From the NCBI GenBank assembly GCA_021739645.1, contig JAIPBL010000006.1:62001-126000 (forward strand): DNA of 64,000 nucleotides, written 5' to 3'. Below, piece after piece: positions 23,286 to 32,326 of this stretch (position 1 is its first letter; every line of letters starts with the position of its first letter). The position numbers were made by a program, and so were the translations under genes. This DNA is from Saprospiraceae bacterium (GTDB lineage Bacteria > Bacteroidota > Bacteroidia > Chitinophagales > Saprospiraceae). Under the pieces are notes generated by a model, which ran no database searches, was not told where the DNA came from, and was given only the letters and a program-made list of their open reading frames with translations.

Positions 23286-25085
23286 TTAGTTGTCTGTCAA
23301 GACAATTTTAGCAAAATTTCTTTGCCCATTATTTTCAACCACAATAAAATACATGGCCGCAGGCAAGCCTGAAAGATTCACACGGCCTTGCTCACCTGAT
23401 ACTGTGCGGAAGACTTCCTTGCCAGATAATTCCTTTAAAAAAACCTGTGCGCCTGCTGTTCCGCCGGGCAAATACAGTAACCCAGTCGTTGGATTCGGAT
23501 AAATATGCCAGTCTGTGGCAAGGTGTTGATTGGTAGCTGTGGCTGTTGCCGTGGTGTCAACAACAACAACAACGCTATCGATTAACTCACAAACCGTCAT
23601 TTGCCCCGCCAAATAGCGAAAGCGGGCGGGAATATTCCCTGAGTTGATGGCATTGGGTAAACCGATACTGGCAAGCTCAAGACCAAATTCTTGAAAATAG
23701 TCCGGCAAGCCATCTTTGTATAGCGAAGCGATGTCAAGGTCGGCAGTCCCTGCCGGTGTTATGTTTTGATGAATGTTGTTGCCGTATTCAAAATGGCCAG
23801 CGCCCTCCAATATGTACAGCCCTGTATAAGGCAAAGTACAGGTGACTTCGTTGCCAATAAATACTTGTCCGGAAGACGCAGGGTTGGCGTTCATGAAAAT
23901 GCCGAACAACTCCGCCCGGTTGCGGAAAAAAGTATTGCCCGGCCCGTTTATGCCATGCGAATTGTCAATGACGATGTTCTGCACGATGTTGCCCTCGAAG
24001 AGATTGCTATAGACATAGTTGCCATGAAGCACCATGTCACCGGCTGCGATGGTGGGGAGGTTGGTGCCCGTCCAAAAGGGCAGCATGGAATAATTGTAGC
24101 CAAAAACATTCCCGTTGGCGCCCGCCTGAAGGAGCATGGAATGCCGCAGGTGCCTGAAGATGTTGTTTTCCACGAGACAGCTCCCGGCGCCAAATTGCAG
24201 CACGACCCCATAGCCTTTTCCGCCGCCGCCGTAGTCAAAGGCACCGTGAAAATAGCTGCCACTGACCGACACCTGCGTGCTTTGCTGAACGGTAACATGC
24301 GAAAAATTGCAGTTTTCGGAATGCACACCACTCACCCAACAATTTGCCGCTAGGTTGAAGAAAATATTGCTGGTTTGCTGGCTGGTCGTATCCTTCCTGA
24401 TGATGGTCAGGCATTCTAACCCAGCGAATTGTACTGGTTCGAGCCGGACGATTCGGGGGTTGTCCTGCATCGAAATGGGCCTGCGGAGTGCGGGCTGAAC
24501 GGTGAGATGGCTGCCTGCGATACCGGTTATCCGGCAAATTTGCCCCGTGCTGTACATTGCCCAAGGGGAAGTGACAACATCATCATCGTCAGCAATTATT
24601 TTGATGAAATCGCCTTCCTGAAAAAGTACCGGGGCATCCACCGTCAGGTCGGCGGAATCCTTCGGAATGGAAAAGAGCACCAACGCCGAGTCGGTGGTGG
24701 CGTTGCCGTGTGCGGTGATCAGGTGTGCGGCTTCTGTCAGGTCGAAAATGAACCGGGTTTCGGTGGCGGATGCTCCTTTTATCACTTGCCCTGTGCGCAG
24801 TTGTATTGGTTTTTTAAAAAAATAGTCGCCCGGAGGGAAGAAAAATACGGTAGGGGTCGTGGCACTGGTAGCCAAGATAGCTGCCATCTGCTGGTCATTG
24901 GAGGTTTGGCCATCAGCAATAAAACCAAATGTTTCTGCTTGGATGGTATCGTAAACGGGAAGAACGCCTTGCCTACCTGCAACCGACCAATCAACTAATA
25001 TTCCTGTAGGCAGTTGCTGACAAAAAACGGAAAAGCTGCACAGCGATGCCATGACCAAGAGGGCGTATTTGTTCGACATTTTCAT
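23286..25085 (-). CDS. Secreted right-handed beta-helix protein with T9SS sorting domain
   Basis: 599 residues. After a signal peptide the N-terminal part resembles a pectate-lyase superfamily cap (DTIQAETFGFIADGQTSND, FFPPGDYFFKKPIQL), followed by a parallel beta-helix rich in Asn ladders (NIFFNLAANCWVSGVHSEN, NVFGYNYSMLPFW). The last 75 residues carry a type IX secretion sorting domain (WHIYPNPTTGLLYLPGG, ending in YFIVVENNGQRNFAKIVL). It is therefore exported across the outer membrane, probably to bind or cleave a polysaccharide. No catalytic residues can be fixed. Confidence 0.85.
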   Translation of the reverse strand: MKMSNKYALLVMASLCSFSVFCQQLPTGILVDWSVAGRQGVLPVYDTIQAETFGFIADGQTSNDQQMAAILATSATTPTVFFFPPGDYFFKKPIQLRTGQVIKGASATETRFIFDLTEAAHLITAHGNATTDSALVLFSIPKDSADLTVDAPVLFQEGDFIKIIADDDDVVTSPWAMYSTGQICRITGIAGSHLTVQPALRRPISMQDNPRIVRLEPVQFAGLECLTIIRKDTTSQQTSNIFFNLAANCWVSGVHSENCNFSHVTVQQSTQVSVSGSYFHGAFDYGGGGKGYGVVLQFGAGSCLVENNIFRHLRHSMLLQAGANGNVFGYNYSMLPFWTGTNLPTIAAGDMVLHGNYVYSNLFEGNIVQNIVIDNSHGINGPGNTFFRNRAELFGIFMNANPASSGQVFIGNEVTCTLPYTGLYILEGAGHFEYGNNIHQNITPAGTADLDIASLYKDGLPDYFQEFGLELASIGLPNAINSGNIPARFRYLAGQMTVCELIDSVVVVVDTTATATATNQHLATDWHIYPNPTTGLLYLPGGTAGAQVFLKELSGKEVFRTVSGEQGRVNLSGLPAAMYFIVVENNGQRNFAKIVLTDN

Positions 25086-25224
25086 GAAAGATGGAATTGA
25101 AACAGAAGGGAAGGTGCCTCAAAGGGGCAATAACTATTCCATTTCAGCGGGGCAGGGGCAGGCTGGTCACCGGCACGGGATGGGAAAGCGACGGCTCATC
25201 AACAGGGTATTTTATGCAAAAGAC

Positions 25225-26277
25225 TTAACTCTCCTCCTCAAAATACACCTTGTAAAATTTCTTCCCTTTCGCCTCATCAAAGCCCCGCTCGATGAGTTCC
25301 TGGTTGCCGTGGATGTAGATATGGAAGTTCTTGTCGAGCTTCAAAACGGAGCGCAGACTTCGCTCCTGTTTCTTGACGGAGGCCGTTGAGATATTGAAAC
25401 TATCCTCGAGCTCAGGTAGGGTGTGCGCCTCTTGGTAGGCGCTTTTGTGCTGCGCAAAAGCCGACTGCTTCTCCTCGTCCTCAAAGACGATTTTTGCGAA
25501 CTCCTCCTCCATCAGCGTATCGTTTTCTTTGAAATAATTGATGGACTTGTTCAGGTAGTCAATCTTCTCGGCTTTGCTCACAGCGAAGTCGTCGTCGAGT
25601 TTGTTCACCACGAAGTCCTTCGCCATTTTGATGTAGTGCGTGGTATGGAAATAGTCGTTGGCCAGTGGCTTTACGTTCAGGAAAAAATCCCGCCAGTACT
25701 GCGCCTCAAAGGCTCGGTTCGACTTGTCCACGATGCAGACGCGGTAGCCCGCCTCGGCGTTGGAATTGAAGATGAGGCATCCCTTGTCGAGCTTGTCCAC
25801 CGCCGTTCCGTCTTCGCTAACCAGTTGGAAATCACCGTTTTGCGACAGCAATTTCAAAAACGGCTGCTTGTTCTCCGATTTGAAAAGCCCAATGGCGTCG
25901 AACACCTCGTCGTCGAGCACGAGGCCCGTAATATAAGCCACGTACAGGTCGCCAGACTTGATTTTTGGATGGTTCGTCTGCTCGTGTAGGTGCTTGGCAA
26001 TGTCGGTGGAAAGTTGATGGAAGACAGTTTGGTCTTCAAAAATTTGCTTCGCAAAATGGCAGACCGGGTTCAGCGAGAGGTCGCCGTTGGAGAAGTCGAA
26101 ATGGAAGAACTCGTTGCCCTCGAAGGAATCGAGGAAGAACTTTTGGAGCAGGCTGTGCAAGTGCTCGTTGCTCACGTCGAGCGGTTGCTCAGAGGTTTTA
26201 AGTTCCTGCTCGTTAGCCTTGTTCCCGATAAAATGGGCGGAAACTTGGGTGATATTGCTGAGGGAATGTTCAATCAT
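25225..26277 (-). CDS. 37-kDa nucleoid-associated protein (NdpA/YejK family)
   Basis: 350 residues from the ATG at 26277. The upstream extension would run through an inverted repeat and is unlikely. The start MIEHSLSNITQVSAHFIGNKANEQ and the later SGDLYVAYITGLVLDDEVFDAIGLFKSE are family-typical, as is the C-terminal FHIYIHGNQELIERGFDEAKGKKFYKVYF. YejK-type proteins associate with the nucleoid; their molecular role is unclear. It is downstream of pdxA and separated from it by an inverted repeat. Confidence 0.85.
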   Translation of the reverse strand: MIEHSLSNITQVSAHFIGNKANEQELKTSEQPLDVSNEHLHSLLQKFFLDSFEGNEFFHFDFSNGDLSLNPVCHFAKQIFEDQTVFHQLSTDIAKHLHEQTNHPKIKSGDLYVAYITGLVLDDEVFDAIGLFKSENKQPFLKLLSQNGDFQLVSEDGTAVDKLDKGCLIFNSNAEAGYRVCIVDKSNRAFEAQYWRDFFLNVKPLANDYFHTTHYIKMAKDFVVNKLDDDFAVSKAEKIDYLNKSINYFKENDTLMEEEFAKIVFEDEEKQSAFAQHKSAYQEAHTLPELEDSFNISTASVKKQERSLRSVLKLDKNFHIYIHGNQELIERGFDEAKGKKFYKVYFEEES

Positions 26278-26293
26278 TTTTACTGGTTCATAA

Positions 26294-26365
26294 GGGTTGA
26301 TGAAGTTGATAAGAGTTGAAAAGTTCCCGTTGCTCCCATCAACTCTTATCAACTTTCATCAACCC
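26294..26365. repeat. 26-bp inverted repeat built of ~10-bp GTTGAT units
   Basis: GGGTTGATGAAGTTGATAAG plus AGTTGA (26294-26319) is complementary to 26339-26365 with a single inserted base, loop 19 bases. Within each arm the GTTGA/TCAAC motif recurs every 9-10 bp. It lies between pdxA and the NdpA gene and is likely to form a strong transcript hairpin. Confidence 0.8.
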
Positions 26366-26381
26366 TTGTCAACCCCAAAAT

Positions 26382-27491
26382 TTAATTCGAGTCGCCCTCT
26401 TCTTTTTCCATTTCAAACTCCACCTTGCGCACGGCATTTCGCTTCAGTTCTTCGTATTCCTTGCGGTTGCGGTAAATGTCAATGGCCATGAACATGGCAT
26501 GTAGGAACGACGACGGGTCAGCCTCATTTTTACCCGCCAAATCGAAGGCCGTGCCATGGTCGGGCGAGGTGCGGACGATGGGCAGGCCAGCAGTAAAGTT
26601 CACCCCGTTGCCGAAGGTAAGCGCCTTGAAAGGGATAAGCCCCTGGTCGTGGTACATGGCCAAAATTCCATCGAATTTATTGAACTGCCCGGAGCCGAAA
26701 AAGCCGTCTGCGGGGAAAGGGCCAAATGCCATCATCCCGTTCTTTTTGCACTCCACGATGGCCGGGCGGATGACTTTCTCCTCCTCGTCGCCCATCATGC
26801 CTTCTTCTCCGGCATGAGGGTTCAGGCCGAGCACGGCAATATTTGGCCGCTCATAACCAAAGTCAATGCGCAGTGTCTCGCTGAAAATGCGCAGCTTGCT
26901 GATAATCTGTTCCTTGGTAATGGATTGCGATACGTCCTTTAGTGGAACATGTGCCGTGACCAACCCGACCCGGAGGCGGTCGGCAGCCAGCAACATCAGG
27001 CTGTCGGCGACTTCGAATTCCTTCGTGAGGTACTCCGTGTGCCCCACATGCTCAAACCCCGCCAACTGCATTGATTTTTTGTGGATGGGCGCCGTCACAA
27101 TGGCGTCAATCAAGCCCAGTTTGAGGTCTTTCACAGCGGCTTCGAGGCTTTGCTGCGCATAAGTTCCGCCGATGTCGGTTGGCTTGCCGAGCGTGATGTT
27201 GACGTTGTCGTTCCAGATATTTACGACGTTGATTTTGTCGTATTGCAGCCGGTCGGCGTTGCGTTGGCCGATGAAGGTGACATCGTCAAGCTGTACGATG
27301 TTCTTGTGGTAGGAAACGACCTTGGAGGAGCCATAAATCACCGGCACACAGATGTCGAGAATTTTTTGGTGGGCAAGCGCCTTCAGTATGACCTCTAGCC
27401 CGATGCCGTTGATGTCACCTGCGGTGATGCCAAGTATGGGCTTGGTGCTTTTGGCTTGGGGGCGTTGATGTTGGTCGTTAGTAGATTCCAT
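26382..27491 (-). CDS. pdxA: 4-hydroxythreonine-4-phosphate dehydrogenase PdxA
   Basis: 369 residues from ATG 27491; a TTG eight codons upstream exists. Conserved segments include LGITAGDINGIGLEVILKAL, TAPIHKKSMQLAGFEHVGHTEYL, GLNPHAGEEGMMGDEE and AMYHDQGLIPFKAL with VRTSPDHGTAFDLAGKNEAD, which together hold the metal- and NAD-binding residues. It oxidises 4-phosphohydroxy-threonine in pyridoxal phosphate synthesis. The gene diverges from rsmA. Confidence 0.95.
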   Translation of the reverse strand: MESTNDQHQRPQAKSTKPILGITAGDINGIGLEVILKALAHQKILDICVPVIYGSSKVVSYHKNIVQLDDVTFIGQRNADRLQYDKINVVNIWNDNVNITLGKPTDIGGTYAQQSLEAAVKDLKLGLIDAIVTAPIHKKSMQLAGFEHVGHTEYLTKEFEVADSLMLLAADRLRVGLVTAHVPLKDVSQSITKEQIISKLRIFSETLRIDFGYERPNIAVLGLNPHAGEEGMMGDEEEKVIRPAIVECKKNGMMAFGPFPADGFFGSGQFNKFDGILAMYHDQGLIPFKALTFGNGVNFTAGLPIVRTSPDHGTAFDLAGKNEADPSSFLHAMFMAIDIYRNRKEYEELKRNAVRKVEFEMEKEEGDSN

Positions 27492-27650
27492 CTGTTCGGT
27501 GTATTCTTTTTCCAATGTTTGATATGATTGATCGTTGGTTGAGGCATTTTCGAAAAAGGCGTCAATCAGCGAATTATTGTCCGGGCAAGGTTCAAGGAAA
27601 TGTGTGTGGTTTTAATCTATTGAAAGTCAATGTTTTACAACCCAAATCCA

Positions 27651-27675
27651 CCTCATACCTCATACCTCATACCTT
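27651..27675 (+). repeat. 7-bp tandem array, CCTCATA x3
   Basis: Three perfect CCTCATA units followed by CCTTAAA, about 50 bp before the rsmA start. The same heptamer, in the opposite orientation, forms the array at 43441-43468. Confidence 0.7.
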
Positions 27676-27725
27676 AAAAGTGTATCTTTCCGGCCCGGGA
27701 AACGCCAAAATTAGTCATTTCACCT

Positions 27726-28493
27726 ATGCGAGCCAAAAAATCCTTCGGACAGCATTTTCTCACCAACGAGAGCATTGCCCAACGCATCGCCGATTCTCTT
27801 ACCCTAGAGACAGGCAAAACCAACGTTTTGGAGGTTGGGCCTGGCAAGGCCATGCTCACCAAGTACCTGCTGGAAAAGGACTTCGAGCTGAAATGCGTCG
27901 AAGCAGATTCGGATATGGTAGATTTCCTCAACGCCAATTACCCGGCACTTCACGGCAAAATCATCGCCGGAGATTTTTTGAAACTAGACCTTGGTTCGGT
28001 CTTCGAGGGGCAACCGTTCTGTATCATTGGCAATTTTCCCTACAATATTTCCTCGCAAATTGTATTCAAAATGGTGGAACACCGACCGATAGTGCCGCAG
28101 CTCGTGGGTATGTTCCAGAAGGAGATGGCGCAACGCATCATCGCTCCGCCCGGTGGCAAGGACTACGGTGTTATCAGCGTGTTGACGCAGGCTTTTTACG
28201 AAGGAAAATACTTGTTCTCAGTGGCTCCGGGAAATTTCAACCCGCCACCGAAAGTGCAGTCGGGCGTCATCCGGCTGGTGCGAAAAGAGGAGGCACTGGG
28301 CTGCGACGAGGCACTGTTTCGCAAGGTGGTGAAGCAGGCGTTCAGCCAGCGGCGGAAGATGCTCCGCAACACGCTCAAGCCGTTTTTTGAACAAAGACCG
28401 GAAGAATTGGAAGCGGTGTTTTTCACCCAAAGACCCGAGGTTTTGAGCGTCCGGGAGTTTGTGGATTTGACTAAAAGAATTTCCGAAGGGTAA
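27726..28493 (+). CDS. rsmA: 16S rRNA (adenine1518/1519-N6)-dimethyltransferase RsmA/KsgA
   Basis: 255 residues. Starts MRAKKSFGQHFLTNESIAQRIAD; motif I is NVLEVGPGKAMLTKYLL; motif IV is NFPYNISSQIVFKM; QKEMAQRI follows, and the C-terminal subdomain has FSQRRKMLRNTLKP. It dimethylates two adjacent adenines in helix 45 late in 30S assembly. Divergent from pdxA, and closed by a strong bidirectional terminator shared with the NlpC/P60 gene. Confidence 0.97.
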   Translation: MRAKKSFGQHFLTNESIAQRIADSLTLETGKTNVLEVGPGKAMLTKYLLEKDFELKCVEADSDMVDFLNANYPALHGKIIAGDFLKLDLGSVFEGQPFCIIGNFPYNISSQIVFKMVEHRPIVPQLVGMFQKEMAQRIIAPPGGKDYGVISVLTQAFYEGKYLFSVAPGNFNPPPKVQSGVIRLVRKEEALGCDEALFRKVVKQAFSQRRKMLRNTLKPFFEQRPEELEAVFFTQRPEVLSVREFVDLTKRISEG

Positions 28494-28534
28494 AAAGAAT
28501 GCCCCACCGGCACTCCGGTGGGGCATTCTTTTTT
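28492..28534. terminator. Bidirectional terminator with 14-bp stem
   Basis: GAATGCCCCACCGG and CCGGTGGGGCATTC flank a 4-base loop, with A5 before and T6 after. Confidence 0.95.
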
Positions 28535-28561
28535 GAGTATGAAATCTTGAAAAAAGGGGCG

Positions 28562-29092
28562 TTACTTCTTATTGTTGACGACATTTCTGAAAGTCATGAT
28601 TTTGGAGCGCCAATACGCTGAATCCTCCAGTTTATCTATCACCACGCCCCTTGATGTACTGTGGATAAGCGTCATGCCGCTTTTGTCGTTTTCATAAACC
28701 ATGGCCACGTGGAAAACCCGTCCTCCAAGGCTGCGGCGGAAGAAAACGAGGTCGCCAGGTTTTGCTTCTTTTTTTGAAATTCTAACGCCCTGCTTTTCTT
28801 GTGTTGCGGCGGAGCTGTTCATGCTGATGTCATGCTCTTTCATGACAAAATAAACGAGACCGGAGCAATCAAATCCACTAGGTGACTTGCCTGCAGAGCG
28901 GTAACGTGTGCCCAAATACTCTTCTGCCTCTTCCACGATATCATTTCGGAATAAAATTTCCTTTTCAACTTTTTTGGTGTTGGCCTCTGCTATCGGCCCT
29001 GAGTGAAGCGCTTGAGAAAAAACGCTACATGAAGTAATCCCTACGAGTGCTATAATAGGAAGCACCGCTCTCACCAGCCTTCTTACGGTCAT
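28562..29092 (-). CDS. NlpC/P60 peptidoglycan endopeptidase lipoprotein
   Basis: 176 residues. An N-terminal hydrophobic segment ends at a lipobox-like GITSC, so the protein is probably lipid anchored in the envelope. The catalytic domain has the cysteine in SPSGFDCSGLVYFVM, the PGDLVFF segment, and the histidine in RVFHVAMVYEN, with a third polar residue around LIHSTSRGV. Enzymes of this class cut D-Glu-meso-DAP or nearby bonds in peptidoglycan stems during growth. Confidence 0.93.
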   Translation of the reverse strand: MTVRRLVRAVLPIIALVGITSCSVFSQALHSGPIAEANTKKVEKEILFRNDIVEEAEEYLGTRYRSAGKSPSGFDCSGLVYFVMKEHDISMNSSAATQEKQGVRISKKEAKPGDLVFFRRSLGGRVFHVAMVYENDKSGMTLIHSTSRGVVIDKLEDSAYWRSKIMTFRNVVNNKK

Positions 29093-29323
29093 AATGTTTC
29101 TGAATTTTTAGTTGGCTTGAAAAACCACGATTTTAAAAAATAATTTGCCTAAAAAATTAGGTGTTTTCTGGTGGTGGTCATTAAGGAATGTGTTCAAAGC
29201 GGATAATTGGAAGTCTTGCCAGCACCTCAGTAAATGTCATAACATGAAAATTTGTTCGCTTCCTTTAACGGTGTGGCATTCGGCAAAGATGCAAAATGGA
29301 AATTTATTTTCAGCAAATAAACG

Positions 29324-30100
29324 CTAGAAAATTTCAAATTTATCTTTGTCTTCGAGGAATTGTAGGCTCCTTCGGTAGTCAAGCAACATTTCCATTGAAA
29401 GCGATAGCGTGGAAATGTCTTCCTCATCCGAAACTTGATGCAAGATTTTACCACTGTAATCTATCACAGACGTATCGCCAGCGTAGTGAAACCCCACACC
29501 ATCCGACCCGCATCTGTTTACCCCTGCTACGTAGCACTGGTTTTCGATGGCCCTAGCCGTTAGCAGGCTCTTCCAGTGGTGGCTGCGTCGGTCAGGCCAG
29601 TTCGCCACATACAATAATAGGTCATAACCTTCTACGTTTCGGCTCCAAACCGGGAAACGCAAGTCATAGCAGATGAGGGGGCAAATTTCCCAACCGAGCC
29701 ACTCAGTCACCAGCTTTTGGTGGCCAGCGGTGTAGGTCTCGTGTTCGGCAGCTGGGCTGAACAGGTGACGTTTGTCGTATAGGTCAAAACTACCATCTGG
29801 CCGCATCCATACCAGTCGGTTGAAGTAATGAACGCCTTCTTTTGCGATAAAACTTCCGGTAATCACCGCTCCGGTCAGCCTGGCCTGCTCGGAGAGCCAA
29901 GCCATCGTGCGACCATTCATCGGTTCGGCCAACCGGGGTGCATCCATACTGAATCCCGTGGTGAACATTTCCGGAAGTACAACCAAGTCGGTTGTACCGG
30001 CTAGGCCAGATAGTTTTTTTGTGAATGTTGTGAGGTTGGCAGTAGTGTCTTCCCAAGCAAGTGCAGACTGTACAGTGGTAATCCGGAGAATATTGGCCAT
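29324..30100 (-). CDS. Carbon-nitrogen hydrolase, omega-amidase (YafV/Nit2) type
   Basis: 258 residues from ATG 30100; seven extra residues are possible from an upstream start. The nitrilase catalytic triad is visible: Glu in VVLPEMFTTGFSM, Lys in DLYDKRHLF and Cys in LICYDLRFPVWSRN, with FNRLVWMRPDG between. These features are typical of omega-amidases that convert alpha-ketoglutaramate to 2-oxoglutarate as metabolite repair. It follows the L25 gene in the same direction, with a hairpin in between. Confidence 0.88.
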   Translation of the reverse strand: MANILRITTVQSALAWEDTTANLTTFTKKLSGLAGTTDLVVLPEMFTTGFSMDAPRLAEPMNGRTMAWLSEQARLTGAVITGSFIAKEGVHYFNRLVWMRPDGSFDLYDKRHLFSPAAEHETYTAGHQKLVTEWLGWEICPLICYDLRFPVWSRNVEGYDLLLYVANWPDRRSHHWKSLLTARAIENQCYVAGVNRCGSDGVGFHYAGDTSVIDYSGKILHQVSDEEDISTLSLSMEMLLDYRRSLQFLEDKDKFEIF

Positions 30101-30129
30101 GACGACGATGGATTTTGGCAAAAATGAAA

Positions 30130-30162
30130 CGAGGCATAAAGATGTGAAATCTTTATGCCTCG
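30130..30162 (-). terminator. Hairpin terminator after L25
   Basis: CGAGGCATAAAGAT and ATCTTTATGCCTCG form a 14-bp stem; on the minus strand it is followed by TTTCATTTTT. Confidence 0.75.
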
Positions 30163-30187
30163 CTAATACACCCGAGCCACAAAAAAT

Positions 30188-30802
30188 TTATTCAGCGGCA
30201 GCGGCTTCGCCAGCTTCAGCTACTACTGGAGCGGTTTCTTCTTCTTCATTTTTTAAGCCCCGTGGGATAGGTATTGTGCAAATCGGAAGCGCCTGCGCAT
30301 TGATGATTTCCACGCCAGCCACCGTAACGATGTCACGAATCCGAAGGGAAGCGCCAAGTTTCAATTTGGATATGTCCACCTTCATTTCGTTCACCATCGT
30401 CTCCGGTGTGGTCTTGATTTTCACAGACCGGAGCTTCTGTACAAGCTTGCCACCTGCACGTACACCGGGCGCAGTGCCTTCGAAACGGATGGGAACATTT
30501 ACTTTGATAGTATTGCCATCCACCAAGTGGAGGAAGTCAATATGGTTGACAGTATCCGTTACAGGATGGAACTGTATGTCTTTCAAGATACACCTATAGG
30601 TTTTGCCACCTACATTAACGTTGGCTAGCTTGAACTCGCCAGTGAAAACGACATCTCTGATAGAATCAGGTGTAACTGTAAAGTGGATGTTTTCGCCGCT
30701 ACCATAAAGTACGCAAGGAATAGTCCCTGAGTCCCTAGCTGCTTTGGCTGAGGATGTTCCCGTCTGGCTGCGAAGCGTTCCGTCGATAGATACCGATACC
30801 AT
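30188..30802 (-). CDS. rplY: 50S ribosomal protein L25 / general stress protein Ctc
   Basis: 204 residues from ATG 30802 (MVSVSIDGTLRSQTGTSSAK); the frame remains open upstream but passes through the promoter. It has the L25 N-terminal domain (DSGTIPCVLYGSGENIHFTV) that binds 5S rRNA, followed by the Ctc-type beta-domain (NVPIRFEGTAPGVRAGGKLVQKLR) and an Ala/Glu-rich tail. Part of the large ribosomal subunit. It has its own promoter at 30917 and a terminator after the stop. Confidence 0.95.
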   Translation of the reverse strand: MVSVSIDGTLRSQTGTSSAKAARDSGTIPCVLYGSGENIHFTVTPDSIRDVVFTGEFKLANVNVGGKTYRCILKDIQFHPVTDTVNHIDFLHLVDGNTIKVNVPIRFEGTAPGVRAGGKLVQKLRSVKIKTTPETMVNEMKVDISKLKLGASLRIRDIVTVAGVEIINAQALPICTIPIPRGLKNEEEETAPVVAEAGEAAAAE

Positions 30803-30916
30803 GTTTATTTTTATTGAATCGTTGTTCTTAAAATTTCCCTTGCCGACATTTCCCCCAAAGCGGTACGTCCACAAGTTTTTTTGCTCATTTTGAAAGCTAA
30901 TTTTCCAAAAGGCGGG

Positions 30917-30945
30917 CAAAGATAGGATTTTTTGAAAACCGCAAT
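30917..30945 (-). promoter_or_regulatory. L25 promoter (ATTG - 17 bp - TATCTTTG)
   Basis: TATCTTTG at 30924-30917 and TTG-containing ATTG at 30945-30942 on the minus strand, 17 bp apart. It implies a 5' leader of roughly 110 bases, unusually long, which may hold an autoregulatory structure. Confidence 0.55.
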
Positions 30946-31029
30946 ACTTTGGAAGCTCATTTTTTCTGTTTTTTCTTGAAAAAGAAACGCTTGGCCAATA
31001 CTTGACATGAAATCTTCTTGTGAAAATGC

Positions 31030-31061
31030 TTGGAGATTATGGATAAATAATTTTACCTTTG
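31030..31061 (+). promoter_or_regulatory. L34 promoter (TTGG - 20 bp - TACCTTTG)
   Basis: TACCTTTG (31054-31061) with TTGG (31030-31033) 20 bp upstream. It lies about 50 bp before the rpmH start. Confidence 0.6.
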
Positions 31062-31111
31062 CCCTCCCTTTTAAAAAAGGACTAATTAAGAATCCGTAAA
31101 TTAACGATACA

Positions 31112-31267
31112 ATGAAAAGGACTTTTCAACCTTCCAGAAGAAAAAGAAACAATAAGCATGGCTTTCGTGAGCGCATGAGCACCAAGAATGGCCGTAGGGT
31201 TTTGGCTCGCCGCCGTGCCCAAGGCCGCTGGAAACTGAGCGTTTCCGATGAGAAGCATGTGAAATAA
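31112..31267 (+). CDS. rpmH: 50S ribosomal protein L34
   Basis: A 51-residue gene. Sequence starts [20 protein letters not shown] and continues [20 protein letters not shown], the invariant L34 core, with a short SVSDEKHVK tail. L34 is a very basic component of the large subunit. It is not next to rnpA, yidC or dnaA, its usual neighbours in many bacteria, but stands alone with its own promoter and terminator. Confidence 0.97.
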   Translation: MKRTFQPSRRKRNNKHGFRERMSTKNGRRVLARRRAQGRWKLSVSDEKHVK

Positions 31268-31298
31268 GCAAGTAATTGCTGCAATATATCTTGGCGTA

Positions 31299-31331
31299 AA
31301 GCCCGGAGTGGTTAATTTCGCTCCGGGCTTT
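31299..31331 (+). terminator. L34 terminator
   Basis: AAGCCCGGAG (31299-31308) pairs with CTCCGGGCTT (31321-31330), ending in T3. The T-tract is short. Confidence 0.75.
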
Positions 31332-31343
31332 GCCATTTTGGTC

Positions 31344-31414
31344 AAGTAAAAAGTAAAAAGGCGGCATGGGCAAAATCCCACTTTTCACTTTGTTCTTTTT
31401 ACTTTTTCCTTTTC
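31344..31414. repeat. Inverted 7-bp tandem arrays (AAGTAAA / ACTTTTT) before a start codon
   Basis: AAGTAAA, AAGTAAA, AAGGCGG at 31344-31364, and the opposite-sense ACTTTTC, ACTTTGT, TCTTTTT, ACTTTTT, CCTTTTC at 31380-31414. The right array stops 4 bp before the ATG of the metallopeptidase gene, so it lies in the ribosome-binding region. Confidence 0.65.
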
Positions 31415-31418
31415 TACC

Positions 31419-32174
31419 ATGTTTTTTACAAAAAAAACTCCTAAGCCGGAACAGACCTTCGTAGAAGTGGGCGAACGAAAAATCCCCGCTAAAATCTACG
31501 TTGAAATGCGCCGTGGCGTAAGGTTTTCGCTCGGCAAGAACGGAGCAATCTTACGGATGCCGATCCTTTTGCCTGCCAGTGCCAAGCAAAAGGAACTGGA
31601 GCGGTTCAGGGCATGGGTCACTCAGAAAATTGAAGAAAAAGGCCCGGAAGAAAGCCATGCGCTTGGAAAAACCTACCAGGATGGTGACCAATTGCAGGTG
31701 GGCACTCGCAACTATGCCCTAAAAATTGACTGGACGACCAACAAAACACACTCCGCCCGTTTGCACGGCAAAACTATCCACCTCCGCCTCACGCAAACAG
31801 ACAACGAGGCCAATCGTACTAAAGTCGTGCGACAACTACTGAGTCGGGTGGTAGCGCAGGATTTTCAAACAGAAATGGAGCGGCGGGTGCAGGAACTCAA
31901 CCACCTTTTTTTTAAAAAAACCATCAAAAACGTTTCGCTCAAGTACAATACCTCCAATTGGGGCAGTTGCTCGAACGTGGGAAATATCAACCTGAGCACC
32001 TGCCTGCTGTTTGCGCCTGATGATGTCGTTGACTACGTCATTATCCACGAGCTGGCGCACCTGCTGGAAATGAACCACTCGACCCGTTTTTGGAAGCATG
32101 TGGAAAATGCCATGCCCGACTACAAGGAAAAGAAAAAATGGCTCAAACAGAACTGGCAGGCGTGCAATTTTTAA
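31419..32174 (+). CDS. YgjP-like metal-dependent hydrolase (M48/SprT-like)
   Basis: 251 residues. The C-terminal zincin domain contains KYNTSNWGSCSNVGNINLSTCLLFAPDDVVDYVIIHELAHLLEMNHS, in which HELAH gives two zinc ligands and the active Glu, and then RFWKHVENAMPDYKEKKKWLKQ. This is the YgjP/DUF45 pattern. Members are cytosolic and of unclear substrate; some associate with DNA-processing genes. Expression may depend on the heptad array abutting the start codon. Confidence 0.88.
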   Translation: MFFTKKTPKPEQTFVEVGERKIPAKIYVEMRRGVRFSLGKNGAILRMPILLPASAKQKELERFRAWVTQKIEEKGPEESHALGKTYQDGDQLQVGTRNYALKIDWTTNKTHSARLHGKTIHLRLTQTDNEANRTKVVRQLLSRVVAQDFQTEMERRVQELNHLFFKKTIKNVSLKYNTSNWGSCSNVGNINLSTCLLFAPDDVVDYVIIHELAHLLEMNHSTRFWKHVENAMPDYKEKKKWLKQNWQACNF

Positions 32175-32178
32175 CGTG

Positions 32179-32200
32179 CCGCCAAACTCCAGTTTGGCGG
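32179..32200. repeat. 22-bp perfect palindrome after the YgjP-like gene
   Basis: CCGCCAAACT, two bases, AGTTTGGCGG. It lies 5 bp beyond the stop codon and is followed by a second small hairpin (GGCG/CGCC) with A-rich loop. It probably acts as a 3' end structure, although no T-run follows. Confidence 0.6.
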
Positions 32201-32326
32201 TGGCGCATAAAAACGCCATTAACAAGGAATCAGTAAACGATTTTTACCGTTAGATAACTTTCCGTATTTTTCAAAAAATAATCAAATCATAAATCAAAGG
32301 GATACGTGCCTCCGGCCATCAATCCC

